From Thalassospira sp. ER-Se-21-Dark (GTDB lineage: Bacteria > Pseudomonadota > Alphaproteobacteria > Rhodospirillales > Thalassospiraceae), in contig NZ_VDEZ01000001.1 in NCBI RefSeq assembly GCF_017922435.1, positions 1,488,001 through 1,552,000 on the forward strand: a stretch of DNA of 64,000 nucleotides, read 5' to 3'. Positions within the stretch are counted from its first letter, which is position 1; each line of letters starts with the position of its first letter. The position numbers and the translations under genes were made by a program. A model generated the notes under the pieces. That model saw only the letters and a program-made list of their open reading frames with translations, searched no databases and was not told the DNA's origin. Below, one piece after another: positions 1 through 8,008 of this stretch.

Positions 1-552
1 CGCGCGAATGACCTCCGCACAAATCTCGGGGCTTTCCCACAGAACCGGACGGATGTTGGGATCAAACGCAATTCGGGTGCCTTCCGAAAGATCGCTGAGC
101 AGATCAATCATTGCCCCACGGCGATCCGGCCCAAGAATGGCAAGCGTAATTCCTGACAGGTAAATTACGTCGGTATTGCGTACAGCACGGGCAAGCGATG
201 CAATATCATCGGCCATTTTGCGCGCCGCCGAATTTTCACGCCAATAGGTGAAAACGCGATCACCGTCTTCCTGATCAATCAGATAAAGGCCCGGCCGTTT
301 GCCCTGCAGACGTTGAATGGCGCTGACATCAATGCCTGCATCGGCAATGAATTTCACAATCCGTTCGGAATACCGATCTTCGCCAAGGGCCGTGACATAT
401 CCGACATGCCAGTCATCTGCCGTTGTCGCATTCCGGAAGTGCCATGCGGTATTTAACGTATCGCCGGCAATGCCCATTTTCCAGCGGTCATCCGCACCGC
501 CCGCCATTTCGATCATGCATTCCCCGCAGGAAACAAACCGCTTTGCCGTCAT
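1..552 (-). CDS. kdgK: 2-dehydro-3-deoxygluconate kinase (PfkB family), N-terminal part, cut by window edge
   Basis: Translating the minus strand from the ATG at 552 gives 184 open codons running off the window. The protein begins MTAKRFVSCGECMIEMAGG and later has the PfkB-type substrate-side segments GIAGDTLNTAWH (KDG kinases use this GGDTLNTA-like signature) and AFDPNIRPVLW. The enzyme phosphorylates KDG to KDPG in the cytoplasm, the step after mannonate dehydratase. The start ATG overlaps the uxuB stop as ATGA, so the genes are translationally coupled in a leftward uxuA-uxuB-kdgK operon. The catalytic GAGD Asp motif lies beyond the window and cannot be checked. Another PfkB sugar kinase is possible, but the operon context favours KDG kinase. 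Confidence 0.85.
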   Translation of the reverse strand, partial: MTAKRFVSCGECMIEMAGGADDRWKMGIAGDTLNTAWHFRNATTADDWHVGYVTALGEDRYSERIVKFIADAGIDVSAIQRLQGKRPGLYLIDQEDGDRVFTYWRENSAARKMADDIASLARAVRNTDVIYLSGITLAILGPDRRGAMIDLLSDLSEGTRIAFDPNIRPVLWESPEICAEVIRA

Positions 553-2000
553 GGTTTAAGCTCTTGCGCAATCGCGTGATCAGCACCTTCCAAAAGCAAG
601 AGTGACAGGCGGGCGATCACCGCCTCACGCCAAGCCGCACTTTCCTTGAGACCTTCGGGCATCCAGTCTTGCAAATGTGCCAGCCGGTCATAAATGGCGG
701 CCGCCTCCTGATCATCGCCAAGGGCGGCAACAATATCGTCTGCGCGCGGATCGTTAAGGGTCTGAGCCGCCTCGCTCGCATCTGCCCCATTGATCCGTGT
801 GCGCATGACAGCAAGCCATGCCGCAAAGCAAAGGGCAAAAGTACCAAGCTGTTTCGGCGCATTTAGCATCTGCAATGCCGGGGCAAAAATCCGCTGCGGC
901 AGTTTTTCGGTGCCGTCCATCGCAATCTGGCGGGTTTCGTGGGCGATTTCCGGGTTACGGAAACGATCCACCAGCTCGGCGCCGTAGTCGGCAAAATCAA
1001 TACCCGGCAAAGGCGTCATGGTCGCCGCTGCATTTTCCATATGCCGTGCAACCAGTTTGGCAAACATGTCGTTTGCCATCGCATCGCGAACATAACGATA
1101 CCCGCCCAATTGCCCGACATAGGCAATCAACGAATGACTGCCATTAAGCATCCGAAGCTTCATCAATTCATAGGGTTCGACATCCTTTACAAGGATGGCA
1201 CCGGCCTTTTCCCACGCGGGGCGGCCATCGGGAAAATCATCCTCGATCACCCATTGTGAAAACGGTTCGGTTTCGATTGCTGCCGGATCGTCATGGCCGG
1301 TAAGGCGCTTTGCATCGGCAAATGTTTGTGCCGTTGCGGCGGGTGTGATGCGGTCGACCATGGTCGAAGGGAAGGATACATTTTCGGCAATCCATTGACC
1401 AAGATCCGGATCGATCTGCTGGGTAAAATCAATCACACCGGCGCGCAACAGATGGCCATTGGCCGGAAGGTTGTCGCACGAAACGATGGTGAAAGGGCGA
1501 AGACCTGCATCCTTGCGGCGTTTGAGCCCGGCAACCAGAATGCCGACCAACCCCGATGGTGCGTCGATCTTTTCAAGATCGTGTTTGATGGCAGCATGGT
1601 TGCGCTGCACCTTTCCCGATCGATCAATGCCATAGGCCTTCTCGGTCACCGTAATCGTCACAATCCGGATCGCCGGATTGGCAAGGGCGGCAATCACCGG
1701 TGCCACATCGCGTGCGGCGGCAAGGGCGTGCGTCATGCTTGTAATCTTGCGCGCCTTCGGCCCATCGGGATGGCGTTCGATAACATTAAAGCCACAACCT
1801 TGCGCATTCAGCGCATCGACAATCTCCGTACTGCGCAGACTAACACCAATAATGTGCCAGTCGCCTTCCTCTGCCGCCATGGCGTCTTGGGTATAGACCG
1901 CCTGATGTGCACGGTGGAAGGCACCGATACCGATATGCACGATACCGGCACCTGCCATCGGCAAGTCCGTTCCGGGTTCCGGCGCGTCGGAATATGTCAT
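549..2000 (-). CDS. uxuB: D-mannonate oxidoreductase / fructuronate reductase (mannitol dehydrogenase family)
   Basis: The 483-residue protein has the N-terminal nucleotide-binding signature of the polyol-specific long-chain dehydrogenases, GIVHIGIGAFHRAHQA (about residues 19-34), and the C-terminal catalytic domain with KLRMLNGSHSLIAY, whose lysine and NGSHS segment are typical of the active site. Length matches E. coli UxuB (about 486). It interconverts D-fructuronate and D-mannonate with NAD(H) in the cytoplasm. It lies 3 nt after uxuA and overlaps kdgK by 4 nt, so the operon order is uxuA-uxuB-kdgK. The family also includes mannitol and arabinitol dehydrogenases; the partner genes select the fructuronate reductase reading. 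Confidence 0.9.
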   Translation of the reverse strand: MTYSDAPEPGTDLPMAGAGIVHIGIGAFHRAHQAVYTQDAMAAEEGDWHIIGVSLRSTEIVDALNAQGCGFNVIERHPDGPKARKITSMTHALAAARDVAPVIAALANPAIRIVTITVTEKAYGIDRSGKVQRNHAAIKHDLEKIDAPSGLVGILVAGLKRRKDAGLRPFTIVSCDNLPANGHLLRAGVIDFTQQIDPDLGQWIAENVSFPSTMVDRITPAATAQTFADAKRLTGHDDPAAIETEPFSQWVIEDDFPDGRPAWEKAGAILVKDVEPYELMKLRMLNGSHSLIAYVGQLGGYRYVRDAMANDMFAKLVARHMENAAATMTPLPGIDFADYGAELVDRFRNPEIAHETRQIAMDGTEKLPQRIFAPALQMLNAPKQLGTFALCFAAWLAVMRTRINGADASEAAQTLNDPRADDIVAALGDDQEAAAIYDRLAHLQDWMPEGLKESAAWREAVIARLSLLLLEGADHAIAQELKP

Positions 2001-2003
2001 TTC

Positions 2004-3221
2004 TTACTCCGCAAGCTGGTCAAGTCGTGCTGAAAGGGCGGTCATCACGCCGCGCAGCTCGGCAAGGCCCTTCAGACGGCCAATTGCCGGATAGCCCGGC
2101 TGTCCCTGGCGGTTAAGATCATCAAGAATGTCCTGACCATGATCGGGGCGCATTGGAATCTGCCAGTCTTCCCGACCGGCGGCTTTGCGTCGTGCTTCCT
2201 CGCGCAGGATCTGCTCGATCAGGGCGACCATGTCGGTATCACCCCCCAGATGTTCGGCTTCATGGAAGCTGCATGGCAAACCTTCGCTTTCACGTGTGGT
2301 GTTGCGCAGATGAATGAAATGCACCCGCTCGCCCCAGCGTTTCATCATGCCCGGCAAATCGTTGCCCGGATGAACGCCAAGCGACCCGGAACAAAGGGTA
2401 ATGCCGTTTTCGGGAATATCGACGGCTTGCATGACAAAGGCATAATCGGCTTCTGTCGACATGATGCGCGGCAGCCCCAAAAGCGCAAAGGGCGGATCAT
2501 CCGGGTGGCAGCACATGCGAATGCCAACTTCGCGCGCCACCGGTACGACTTCTTCAAGAAAGGCGACCAGATTGGCACGAAGCGTATCGGCATCAATCTC
2601 GGCATAGGTGGCAAGAAGCCCGCGCAAATCCTCAAGCGAAAGGTTCTCGACCGAACCCGGCAGACCAAACGCCACGGTGCGTTCAAGTTCCGCACGGCGG
2701 TCTTCGGACATTTCACTGAAACGGATTTTGGCATCCGCAACAATGGCAGCCGGATAATCATCTTCGGCACCGGCACGGCGCAGGATGAACAGGTCAAACG
2801 CGACAAAGTCGGTCAGATCAAAACGCATGCAGGTCGCACCGTTTGCCAGACGCCAGTTCAGATGGGTGCGCGTCCAGTCAAGAACCGGCATAAAGTTATA
2901 ACAAACAATGCGAATGCCGGATTTCGCCAGATGACGCAGGCTTTCCTTATAGGCCGCGATATGGTCGCGCCATGGGCCGACCTGCCGTTTGATCGATTCT
3001 GAAACCGGAAGACTTTCAACCACGTCCCAGGTCAGGCCGGATGCGCTGCCGTCTTTCATCGTCGCAATCTCGGTGTGACGCTTGGCGATTTCTTCTGGGG
3101 TCCAGACAGCACCGCTGGGGATGTGATGAAGGGCGGAAACCACGCCATGTGCACCGGCCTGACAAATATCGTCAATGCTCACGAGGTCATGGGGGCCGAA
3201 CCATCTCCAGGTTTGTTTCAT
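2004..3221 (-). CDS. uxuA: Mannonate dehydratase
   Basis: Mannonate dehydratase removes water from D-mannonate to give 2-keto-3-deoxygluconate. The protein starts MKQTWRWFGPHDLVSIDDI and continues AGAHGVVSALHHIP, the typical UxuA amino end. I therefore chose the ATG at 3221 over an upstream in-frame start at 3254; a short AGAGAG purine run precedes the chosen ATG. The 405-residue length is close to E. coli UxuA (394). Metal-ligand regions such as MCCHPDDPPF (about residue 235) and VHFIHLRNT are present. It is the first gene of the leftward operon and is divergent from the GntR regulator. Confidence 0.93.
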   Translation of the reverse strand: MKQTWRWFGPHDLVSIDDICQAGAHGVVSALHHIPSGAVWTPEEIAKRHTEIATMKDGSASGLTWDVVESLPVSESIKRQVGPWRDHIAAYKESLRHLAKSGIRIVCYNFMPVLDWTRTHLNWRLANGATCMRFDLTDFVAFDLFILRRAGAEDDYPAAIVADAKIRFSEMSEDRRAELERTVAFGLPGSVENLSLEDLRGLLATYAEIDADTLRANLVAFLEEVVPVAREVGIRMCCHPDDPPFALLGLPRIMSTEADYAFVMQAVDIPENGITLCSGSLGVHPGNDLPGMMKRWGERVHFIHLRNTTRESEGLPCSFHEAEHLGGDTDMVALIEQILREEARRKAAGREDWQIPMRPDHGQDILDDLNRQGQPGYPAIGRLKGLAELRGVMTALSARLDQLAE

Positions 3222-3348
3222 ATGCTTCTCTCTGTATTGGCGTGAAGTCTGCAATAGCGACTATAACTGCTCTCGATAATATCGCGCCATAATTATGTTG
3301 ACTAGTATGGTAGTATGCAATAGGACTCGAAAAGGCAAGGAGATATTG
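3222..3348. promoter_or_regulatory. Divergent control region between uxuA and the GntR gene
   Basis: This 127-bp spacer must carry the promoters of both transcription units. Visible direct repeats are TGCAATAG at 3250-3257 and 3316-3323, and TAGTATG at 3303-3309 and 3311-3317. They are candidate contacts for the FadR-family regulator, but no convincing palindrome was found. A TTGACT hexamer at 3298-3303 could be a -35 element for the regulator gene. The SD AAGGAG at 3337-3342 sits 6 nt before the regulator ATG. Confidence 0.4.
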
Positions 3349-4062
3349 ATGGGCGATCCCGAACACAACGACTGGGAAATCACGCACGATCAGGCTGTCG
3401 GCACCCAGATCCATCGCATCATTCGCGAACGGATCGTGTGCACCGACTTGCTTCCGGGCGTGCGATTGTCCGAAGCCGAACTTGCAAAACATTTCAATGT
3501 CAGCCGTCAGCCCGTCCGCGAGGCGTTTATCAAGCTTGCCGATGAAGGCTTGCTTGAAATCCGCCCGCAACGCGGCACCTATGTCAGAAAAATTTCTGTC
3601 GCGGCTGTTCTTGATGCCCGCTTCGTCCGCGAGGCAATCGAGGCCGACATTGCCGGTTTCGTTGCAAAAGAACCGGACGCTGCGTTTCTTGCCCGTCTCG
3701 AACAATTAATCGCCGAGCAACGCAAAGCCATGAAAGGCGATGCACGGGCTTTCCTTAAACTTGATCATGATTTCCATCGCTGCCTCGCCGAAGTCGCAGG
3801 CAAAACCTATGCCTGGAAAATTGTCGAGGATGTCCGCGCCCAACTCGATCGCGTGCGGTATCTCAGCTACTTCCAGTTTCCGATGGAAGAAATCATTGAT
3901 CAGCACGTCGGAATTGTTTCGGCAATCACATCACGTGATCCCGAACAAGCCAGCGCAGCCATGCGTGAACATACTCGTGAAATTCTGCATACGCTGCCTG
4001 ATATTGCGCGCTCCAGAACGGAGCTATTTGACGACGCAGACAAGATTGCGCCGTCACCCTAA
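3349..4062 (+). CDS. GntR-family (FadR/FCD subfamily) transcriptional regulator of the sugar-acid locus
   Basis: The 237-residue protein has an N-terminal winged helix (about residues 20-85: LSEAELAKHFNVSRQPVREA then EGLLEIRPQRGTYVRKI) and a C-terminal all-helical FCD ligand domain, in which LDHDFHRCLAEVAG carries the D-x3-H type metal-ligand pattern. The start at 3349 is fixed by AAGGAG with 6-nt spacing; an upstream in-frame start lacks an SD. FadR-type regulators usually repress uptake and catabolism genes and are released by a sugar acid. Its position between uxuAB-kdgK and the TRAP genes makes it the probable local regulator of both arms. Confidence 0.9.
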   Translation: MGDPEHNDWEITHDQAVGTQIHRIIRERIVCTDLLPGVRLSEAELAKHFNVSRQPVREAFIKLADEGLLEIRPQRGTYVRKISVAAVLDARFVREAIEADIAGFVAKEPDAAFLARLEQLIAEQRKAMKGDARAFLKLDHDFHRCLAEVAGKTYAWKIVEDVRAQLDRVRYLSYFQFPMEEIIDQHVGIVSAITSRDPEQASAAMREHTREILHTLPDIARSRTELFDDADKIAPSP

Positions 4063-4087
4063 GGCATCACCAAATAGGGAGGAAAAG

Positions 4088-5065
4088 ATGCTTACAATAC
4101 AATCAACCAAGAAACTGATACTCGCCGGCGCAGCCGCCATCCTGATGAGCAACTCTGCAATCGCAGCAGAGATGACGCTCAAGCTTGGCCACCTTGCAAA
4201 TGAACAGAACGCCTGGCACAAGGCCGCCGTTAAATTCGGCGAGGAACTGGCAACCCTCACCGATGGCCGTATTGAAGTTCAAGTCTTCCCGAATGAAACC
4301 CTTGGCAAGGAAATTGATCTGATCAATGGCATGCAACTTGGTGCCGTCGATATGACAATTACCGGTGAAAGCCTTCAGAACTGGGCACCAAAGGCCGCTC
4401 TTCTTGCCGTGCCTTATGCCTACAAAACGCTTGAAGACATGGATGCTGTTGCCAGTGGCGAAATCGGCGATCAAATTGAACAGCAGATCATCGAAAAAGC
4501 CCGTATCCGCCCGGTTGCCTATTTTGCCCGCGGTCCGCGCAACCTGACCTCCAACCGCGAAATCAAATCACCAGATGATCTGAACGGTCTGAAACTGCGT
4601 GTTCCAAACGTTCCGCTATTTGTTGATGTCTGGAAGTCGCTCGGTGCACAGCCAACCCCGATGGCCTTCTCCGAAGTCTTTACCTCCCTGCAGGCAGGCA
4701 CGATCGACGCACAGGAAAACCCGCTGGCTCTGATTGACTCGGCAAGCTTCGATGAAGTCCAGGACTTCGTGAACAAGACCGAACATGTTCGCTCGTGGAT
4801 TTACCTGACGATCTCGGAAATTACCTGGGGTAAGCTGTCTGACGCCGACAAGGAAGCCGTCATGGAAGCCGCAAGTCGCGCACAGGCGTTTGAGCGTGAT
4901 CTGTTCACCGCCGACGAGGAACGCCTGACCAAAGAACTTCAGGAAAAGGGTATGACCTTTGTCGAAGTCGACAAGGATGCCTTCGCCTCCAAGGCCAAAG
5001 ACGCCGTTCTCGCAAACGTTTCCGATGAAATTCGTCCGATTGTCGAAGATCTGTTTGCTAACTAA
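4088..5065 (+). CDS. dctP: TRAP transporter periplasmic solute-binding protein, DctP family
   Basis: The protein has 325 residues. A Sec signal peptide (hydrophobic LILAGAAAILMSNSAIAA, cleavage about residue 26) precedes a DctP-type binding domain. GRIEVQVFPNETLGKE, the RGPRNLTSN region with its arginine, and LKLRVPNVPLFVDVWKSLGA are all typical; the conserved arginine in LRVP normally binds the substrate carboxylate. The start at 4088 follows a strong SD, AGGGAGGA at 4076-4083, and removes a long upstream open-frame extension that overlaps the GntR gene. It binds an organic or sugar acid in the periplasm and hands it to DctQM. A hairpin follows the stop before dctQ. Confidence 0.93.
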   Translation: MLTIQSTKKLILAGAAAILMSNSAIAAEMTLKLGHLANEQNAWHKAAVKFGEELATLTDGRIEVQVFPNETLGKEIDLINGMQLGAVDMTITGESLQNWAPKAALLAVPYAYKTLEDMDAVASGEIGDQIEQQIIEKARIRPVAYFARGPRNLTSNREIKSPDDLNGLKLRVPNVPLFVDVWKSLGAQPTPMAFSEVFTSLQAGTIDAQENPLALIDSASFDEVQDFVNKTEHVRSWIYLTISEITWGKLSDADKEAVMEAASRAQAFERDLFTADEERLTKELQEKGMTFVEVDKDAFASKAKDAVLANVSDEIRPIVEDLFAN

Positions 5066-5073
5066 ATTCTGCC

Positions 5074-5106
5074 GGTTCGGCCGCGTGATTGCGGCCGAAC
5101 CTTTTT
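5074..5106 (+). terminator. Intra-operon hairpin with U-tract between dctP and dctQ
   Basis: An 11-bp perfect stem (5074-5084 pairs with 5091-5101) encloses a 6-nt loop and is followed by TTTTT. It sits in the 56-nt gap between dctP and dctQ, so it looks like a partial terminator or 3' stabiliser that would let dctP mRNA exceed dctQM mRNA. Confidence 0.75.
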
Positions 5107-5121
5107 CGACGGGGAAGTAAC

Positions 5122-5631
5122 GTGCTTTCAGCCAGATTATACGCGTTGATCATAGCATTGTGTCGGGTTGGAACAGGGGCTGCTTTCGGCGTTCTGATTG
5201 CCACGGTCCTGATACAGGTCTTTTCGCGGACCTTTTTGCCCAGTTCTCCGGTCTGGACCGAAGAACTCACCCGCCACGCGCTGCTCTATATGGCCGCCTT
5301 TGGGGTTGGCCTGTCTTTTCGCAATGGTGAACTGGTCAATGTCGAGATCGTCTGTGACCTGCTGCCCCTGCGACTCCAGCGGGCATTGATGTTTGTTTCT
5401 GCCGCACTTACTGCCGGTTTCTGTTTGTTATTGCTTTCGCCGGCATGGATGTTTGTTTCAATCGGCGTGCTGCAAACCTCGCCGACCCTCGGGGTCCGGA
5501 TGGACTTCATCCACGCGACTGTTTTCATATTGATTGCCGTTCTCTGTCTTTTTGCGGTTCTGCGCATCATCCGTATCATTGCCGGCGTCTCTGACGGAAA
5601 AGCCGAAGACACGACAAAGGACCTCCCATGA
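5122..5631 (+). CDS. dctQ: TRAP transporter small permease subunit, DctQ family
   Basis: The integral membrane protein has about 169 residues and four predicted hydrophobic segments. FSRTFLPSSPVWTEELTRHA followed by a G-S-F-R segment is the usual DctQ signature. I took the GTG at 5122 as start because GGGGAAG lies just upstream; a TTG at 5089 would lie inside the preceding hairpin. It bridges the binding protein and DctM in the inner membrane. The last codons overlap dctM as ATGA. Confidence 0.88.
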   Translation: MLSARLYALIIALCRVGTGAAFGVLIATVLIQVFSRTFLPSSPVWTEELTRHALLYMAAFGVGLSFRNGELVNVEIVCDLLPLRLQRALMFVSAALTAGFCLLLLSPAWMFVSIGVLQTSPTLGVRMDFIHATVFILIAVLCLFAVLRIIRIIAGVSDGKAEDTTKDLP

Positions 5632-6902
5632 GCCTCGCAATTCTATTTGGCGTTTTCGTCCTCGGCCTTGTCATCGGCCTTCCGGTTGCGGTGACACTTG
5701 GGCTTTCCTCATTGTGTTATCTCCTGATTGAAGGCATCCCGCTTGTCGTCATTCCGCAAAAACTGTTTGCCGGAATGGATGTCTTTGTCCTGCTTTGTAT
5801 TCCGGGCTTTATCCTTGCCGGGAACCTGATGAATGGCGGCGGCATCACGCCGCGCATTGTGCGCTTTGCCAATGCCTTGGTCGGCTGGATGCGTGGTGGA
5901 CTTGGTCTGACCAATGTGACGGGATCCATGCTGTTTGGTGGCATTTCCGGAACCGCGGTTGCCGATGCGGCATCAATTGGCGGGATGATGATCCCGGGCA
6001 TGGTGCGCGCCGGATATACCCCGGCATTTTCCGCTGCTGTGACGGCGGCCTCATCGACAGTCGGTCCAATCATTCCGCCAAGCATGCCGATGATTATCGT
6101 CGGTGCGCTTTCGGGGATTTCGGTTGGCAAGATGTTCATCGCCGGTGCCATTCCGGGCATTCTGATGGGGCTTGCCATGATGGTGACCTGCTACATCATT
6201 GCGGTTCGGCGCAATTTCCCCCATCAACCCTGGCAGGGATTTGGTGAACTCGGCCGCTCCTTTACCGGTGCCTTCTGGGCGCTTGCGATGACCGGGCTGA
6301 TTATTGGTGGTCTGCTCAGTGGTATTGCCACGCCGACCGAAACAGCCGTGATCGCCAGCGTCTATGCTTTTGTTGTCGGTTGTTTCATCTATCGCGAATT
6401 GCCGCTGCGCAAGGTGCCGAAAATCATCATCGATAGTGCGGTGACGGCGGCTGCCATTCTGGCGCTTGTCGGGCTGGCAAATGTGTTTGGCTGGATTTTG
6501 GTCTCCGAACGCATCCCGCAGATGATCTCCGATACGGTTCTGTCGATTACCGACAATAAATACGCCGTGATCCTTCTGATCAATCTGGTGTTGCTGGTTG
6601 TCGGCATGTTCATGGAAACCATTGCCGCGCTGATCATCCTGTTTGTGCCGCTTCTGACCCTTGCGACCAATGTCGGCGTCGATCCGATTCATTTCGCGGT
6701 CTTTGCGGTCCTGAACCTGATGATCGGTCTGACAACCCCGCCGGTGGGTATTTGCATGTTTATTTGTGCGAACATCGCAAAGGCACCTGTTTCCACCGTG
6801 ATCCGGGCACTGGCACCGTTTCTGGTGACCAATATCCTGATCCTGTTTCTTGTTTCCTATATTCCGGCGCTGTCAACCTGGCTGCCGTCCCTGATGGAGT
6901 AA
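5628..6902 (+). CDS. dctM: TRAP transporter large permease subunit, DctM family
   Basis: The 424-residue, highly hydrophobic protein has about 12 membrane segments. Family features include LCIPGFILAGNLMNGGGIT, MLFGGISGTAVADAASIGG, VGPIIPPSMPMIIVG and LTTPPVGICMFICANIA. It is the Na+-coupled translocation subunit that works with DctQ and DctP. The start ATG overlaps the dctQ stop by 4 nt. It is 3 nt upstream of the zinc dehydrogenase gene, so transporter and dehydrogenase form one transcription unit. Confidence 0.93.
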   Translation: MSLAILFGVFVLGLVIGLPVAVTLGLSSLCYLLIEGIPLVVIPQKLFAGMDVFVLLCIPGFILAGNLMNGGGITPRIVRFANALVGWMRGGLGLTNVTGSMLFGGISGTAVADAASIGGMMIPGMVRAGYTPAFSAAVTAASSTVGPIIPPSMPMIIVGALSGISVGKMFIAGAIPGILMGLAMMVTCYIIAVRRNFPHQPWQGFGELGRSFTGAFWALAMTGLIIGGLLSGIATPTETAVIASVYAFVVGCFIYRELPLRKVPKIIIDSAVTAAAILALVGLANVFGWILVSERIPQMISDTVLSITDNKYAVILLINLVLLVVGMFMETIAALIILFVPLLTLATNVGVDPIHFAVFAVLNLMIGLTTPPVGICMFICANIAKAPVSTVIRALAPFLVTNILILFLVSYIPALSTWLPSLME

Positions 6903-6905
6903 TCA

Positions 6906-7949
6906 ATGCAAACACGTGTTTGCCGGCTCTATGGCCAAGACGATCTGCGGATCGAAACTGAAGCAACCACCGATCCGGTCGGCGATGAAGTCCTGATCCG
7001 GGTCGGGGCAGGCGGCGTCTGCGGTTCGGACATGCATTACTATTTCGAAGGCGGGATCGGTCAGATCCGTGTCCGCGAACCGATCATTCTTGGTCACGAG
7101 GCTGCCGGTACAATTGTCGCACTCGGTCCGGATGTCAGCGGCTTGTCCGTCGGGCAGAAAGTCGCGATTAATCCAAGTCATCCGTGTGGCACCTGCAAAT
7201 ATTGCCAGCAGGACCTGCATCAGCATTGCCTGAACATGAAGTTCTTTGGCTCGGCCATGCCGATGCCTCATATTCAAGGTGCCTTTCGTGATCTGGTCAA
7301 TGTCGGGCAGGGGCAGTGCCATCTGATCAGCGATCAAACAGATATCGGCAAGGCGGCCTGCGCCGAACCGCTGGCTGTCTGTCTTCATGCGGTTGCGCGT
7401 GCGGGCGATCTGTCGGGCAAAAAGGTGCTGATTACCGGTGCCGGTCCAATCGGAAGCCTCTGTGCCGCCGCGGCCAAACGTGCTGGTGCCAGCGAAATCA
7501 TCGTGACCGACCTACAGGATTTTGCCCTCGATGTCGCCCGTCAGATGGGGGCAACCCGCACCATCAATATCGCTAATGCCGCCGATGACCTCAAACCCTA
7601 TGAGGCCGAAAAGGGCCAGTTTGATGTCTGTCTGGAATGTTCGGCTGCACCGGCGGCACTCCGGACAGCAATTGCGACCCTGCGCCCGCAAGGCATTCTT
7701 GTCCAGGTCGGGGTGGCCGGTGAAATGCCCGTACCGTTCAACCCGCTGGTTGCCAAGGAACTCACCATTACCGGTACCTTCCGCTTTCACACCGAATTTG
7801 CCGAGGCGGTTGGCATGATTGATCGCGGCGAGATTGATGTCGCACCGATCATCACCCAGACCTTTGCGCTTGAAACCGCAAAGGACGCCTTTGACGTCGC
7901 CCGCGACCGCAGCAAATCGGTCAAGGTTCAGCTTTCCTTTGCCGACTGA
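6906..7949 (+). CDS. Zinc-dependent alcohol dehydrogenase, L-idonate/L-gulonate 5-dehydrogenase-like
   Basis: The medium-chain dehydrogenase has 347 residues. The catalytic zinc region is GGVCGSDMHYY and GHEAAG; the structural-zinc cysteines are in CGTCKYCQQDLHQHC (residues about 96-110); the Rossmann fold is ITGAGPIGSLCAAAAKRAGA. The stretch FEGGIGQIRVREPIILGHE is characteristic of L-idonate 5-dehydrogenase-type enzymes. Known family reactions oxidise L-idonate to 5-ketogluconate or L-gulonate to D-fructuronate. The second product would feed directly into UxuB encoded next door. GGAG lies just before the ATG. Sorbitol/threonine dehydrogenase-type activity cannot be excluded from sequence alone. 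Confidence 0.85.
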   Translation: MQTRVCRLYGQDDLRIETEATTDPVGDEVLIRVGAGGVCGSDMHYYFEGGIGQIRVREPIILGHEAAGTIVALGPDVSGLSVGQKVAINPSHPCGTCKYCQQDLHQHCLNMKFFGSAMPMPHIQGAFRDLVNVGQGQCHLISDQTDIGKAACAEPLAVCLHAVARAGDLSGKKVLITGAGPIGSLCAAAAKRAGASEIIVTDLQDFALDVARQMGATRTINIANAADDLKPYEAEKGQFDVCLECSAAPAALRTAIATLRPQGILVQVGVAGEMPVPFNPLVAKELTITGTFRFHTEFAEAVGMIDRGEIDVAPIITQTFALETAKDAFDVARDRSKSVKVQLSFAD

Positions 7950-7969
7950 CTGGCTTGTTTGATTTGGTG

Positions 7970-8003
7970 AAAACGGGCCCGATGCAGGGCCCGTTTTCTT
8001 TTT
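7970..8003 (+). terminator. Rho-independent terminator after the TRAP-dehydrogenase operon
   Basis: AAAACGGGCCC (7970-7980) pairs with GGGCCCGTTTT (7987-7997) around a 6-nt loop, followed by CTTTTT. The A-rich left arm could also serve the convergent creatinase gene on the other strand. Confidence 0.85.
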
Positions 8004-8008
8004 CCGTT

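Noticed and set aside
3740-4087. Upstream extension of the dctP open frame
   Set aside because: It overlaps the GntR gene in another frame, and the strong SD before 4088 plus the signal peptide that follows fix the real start.
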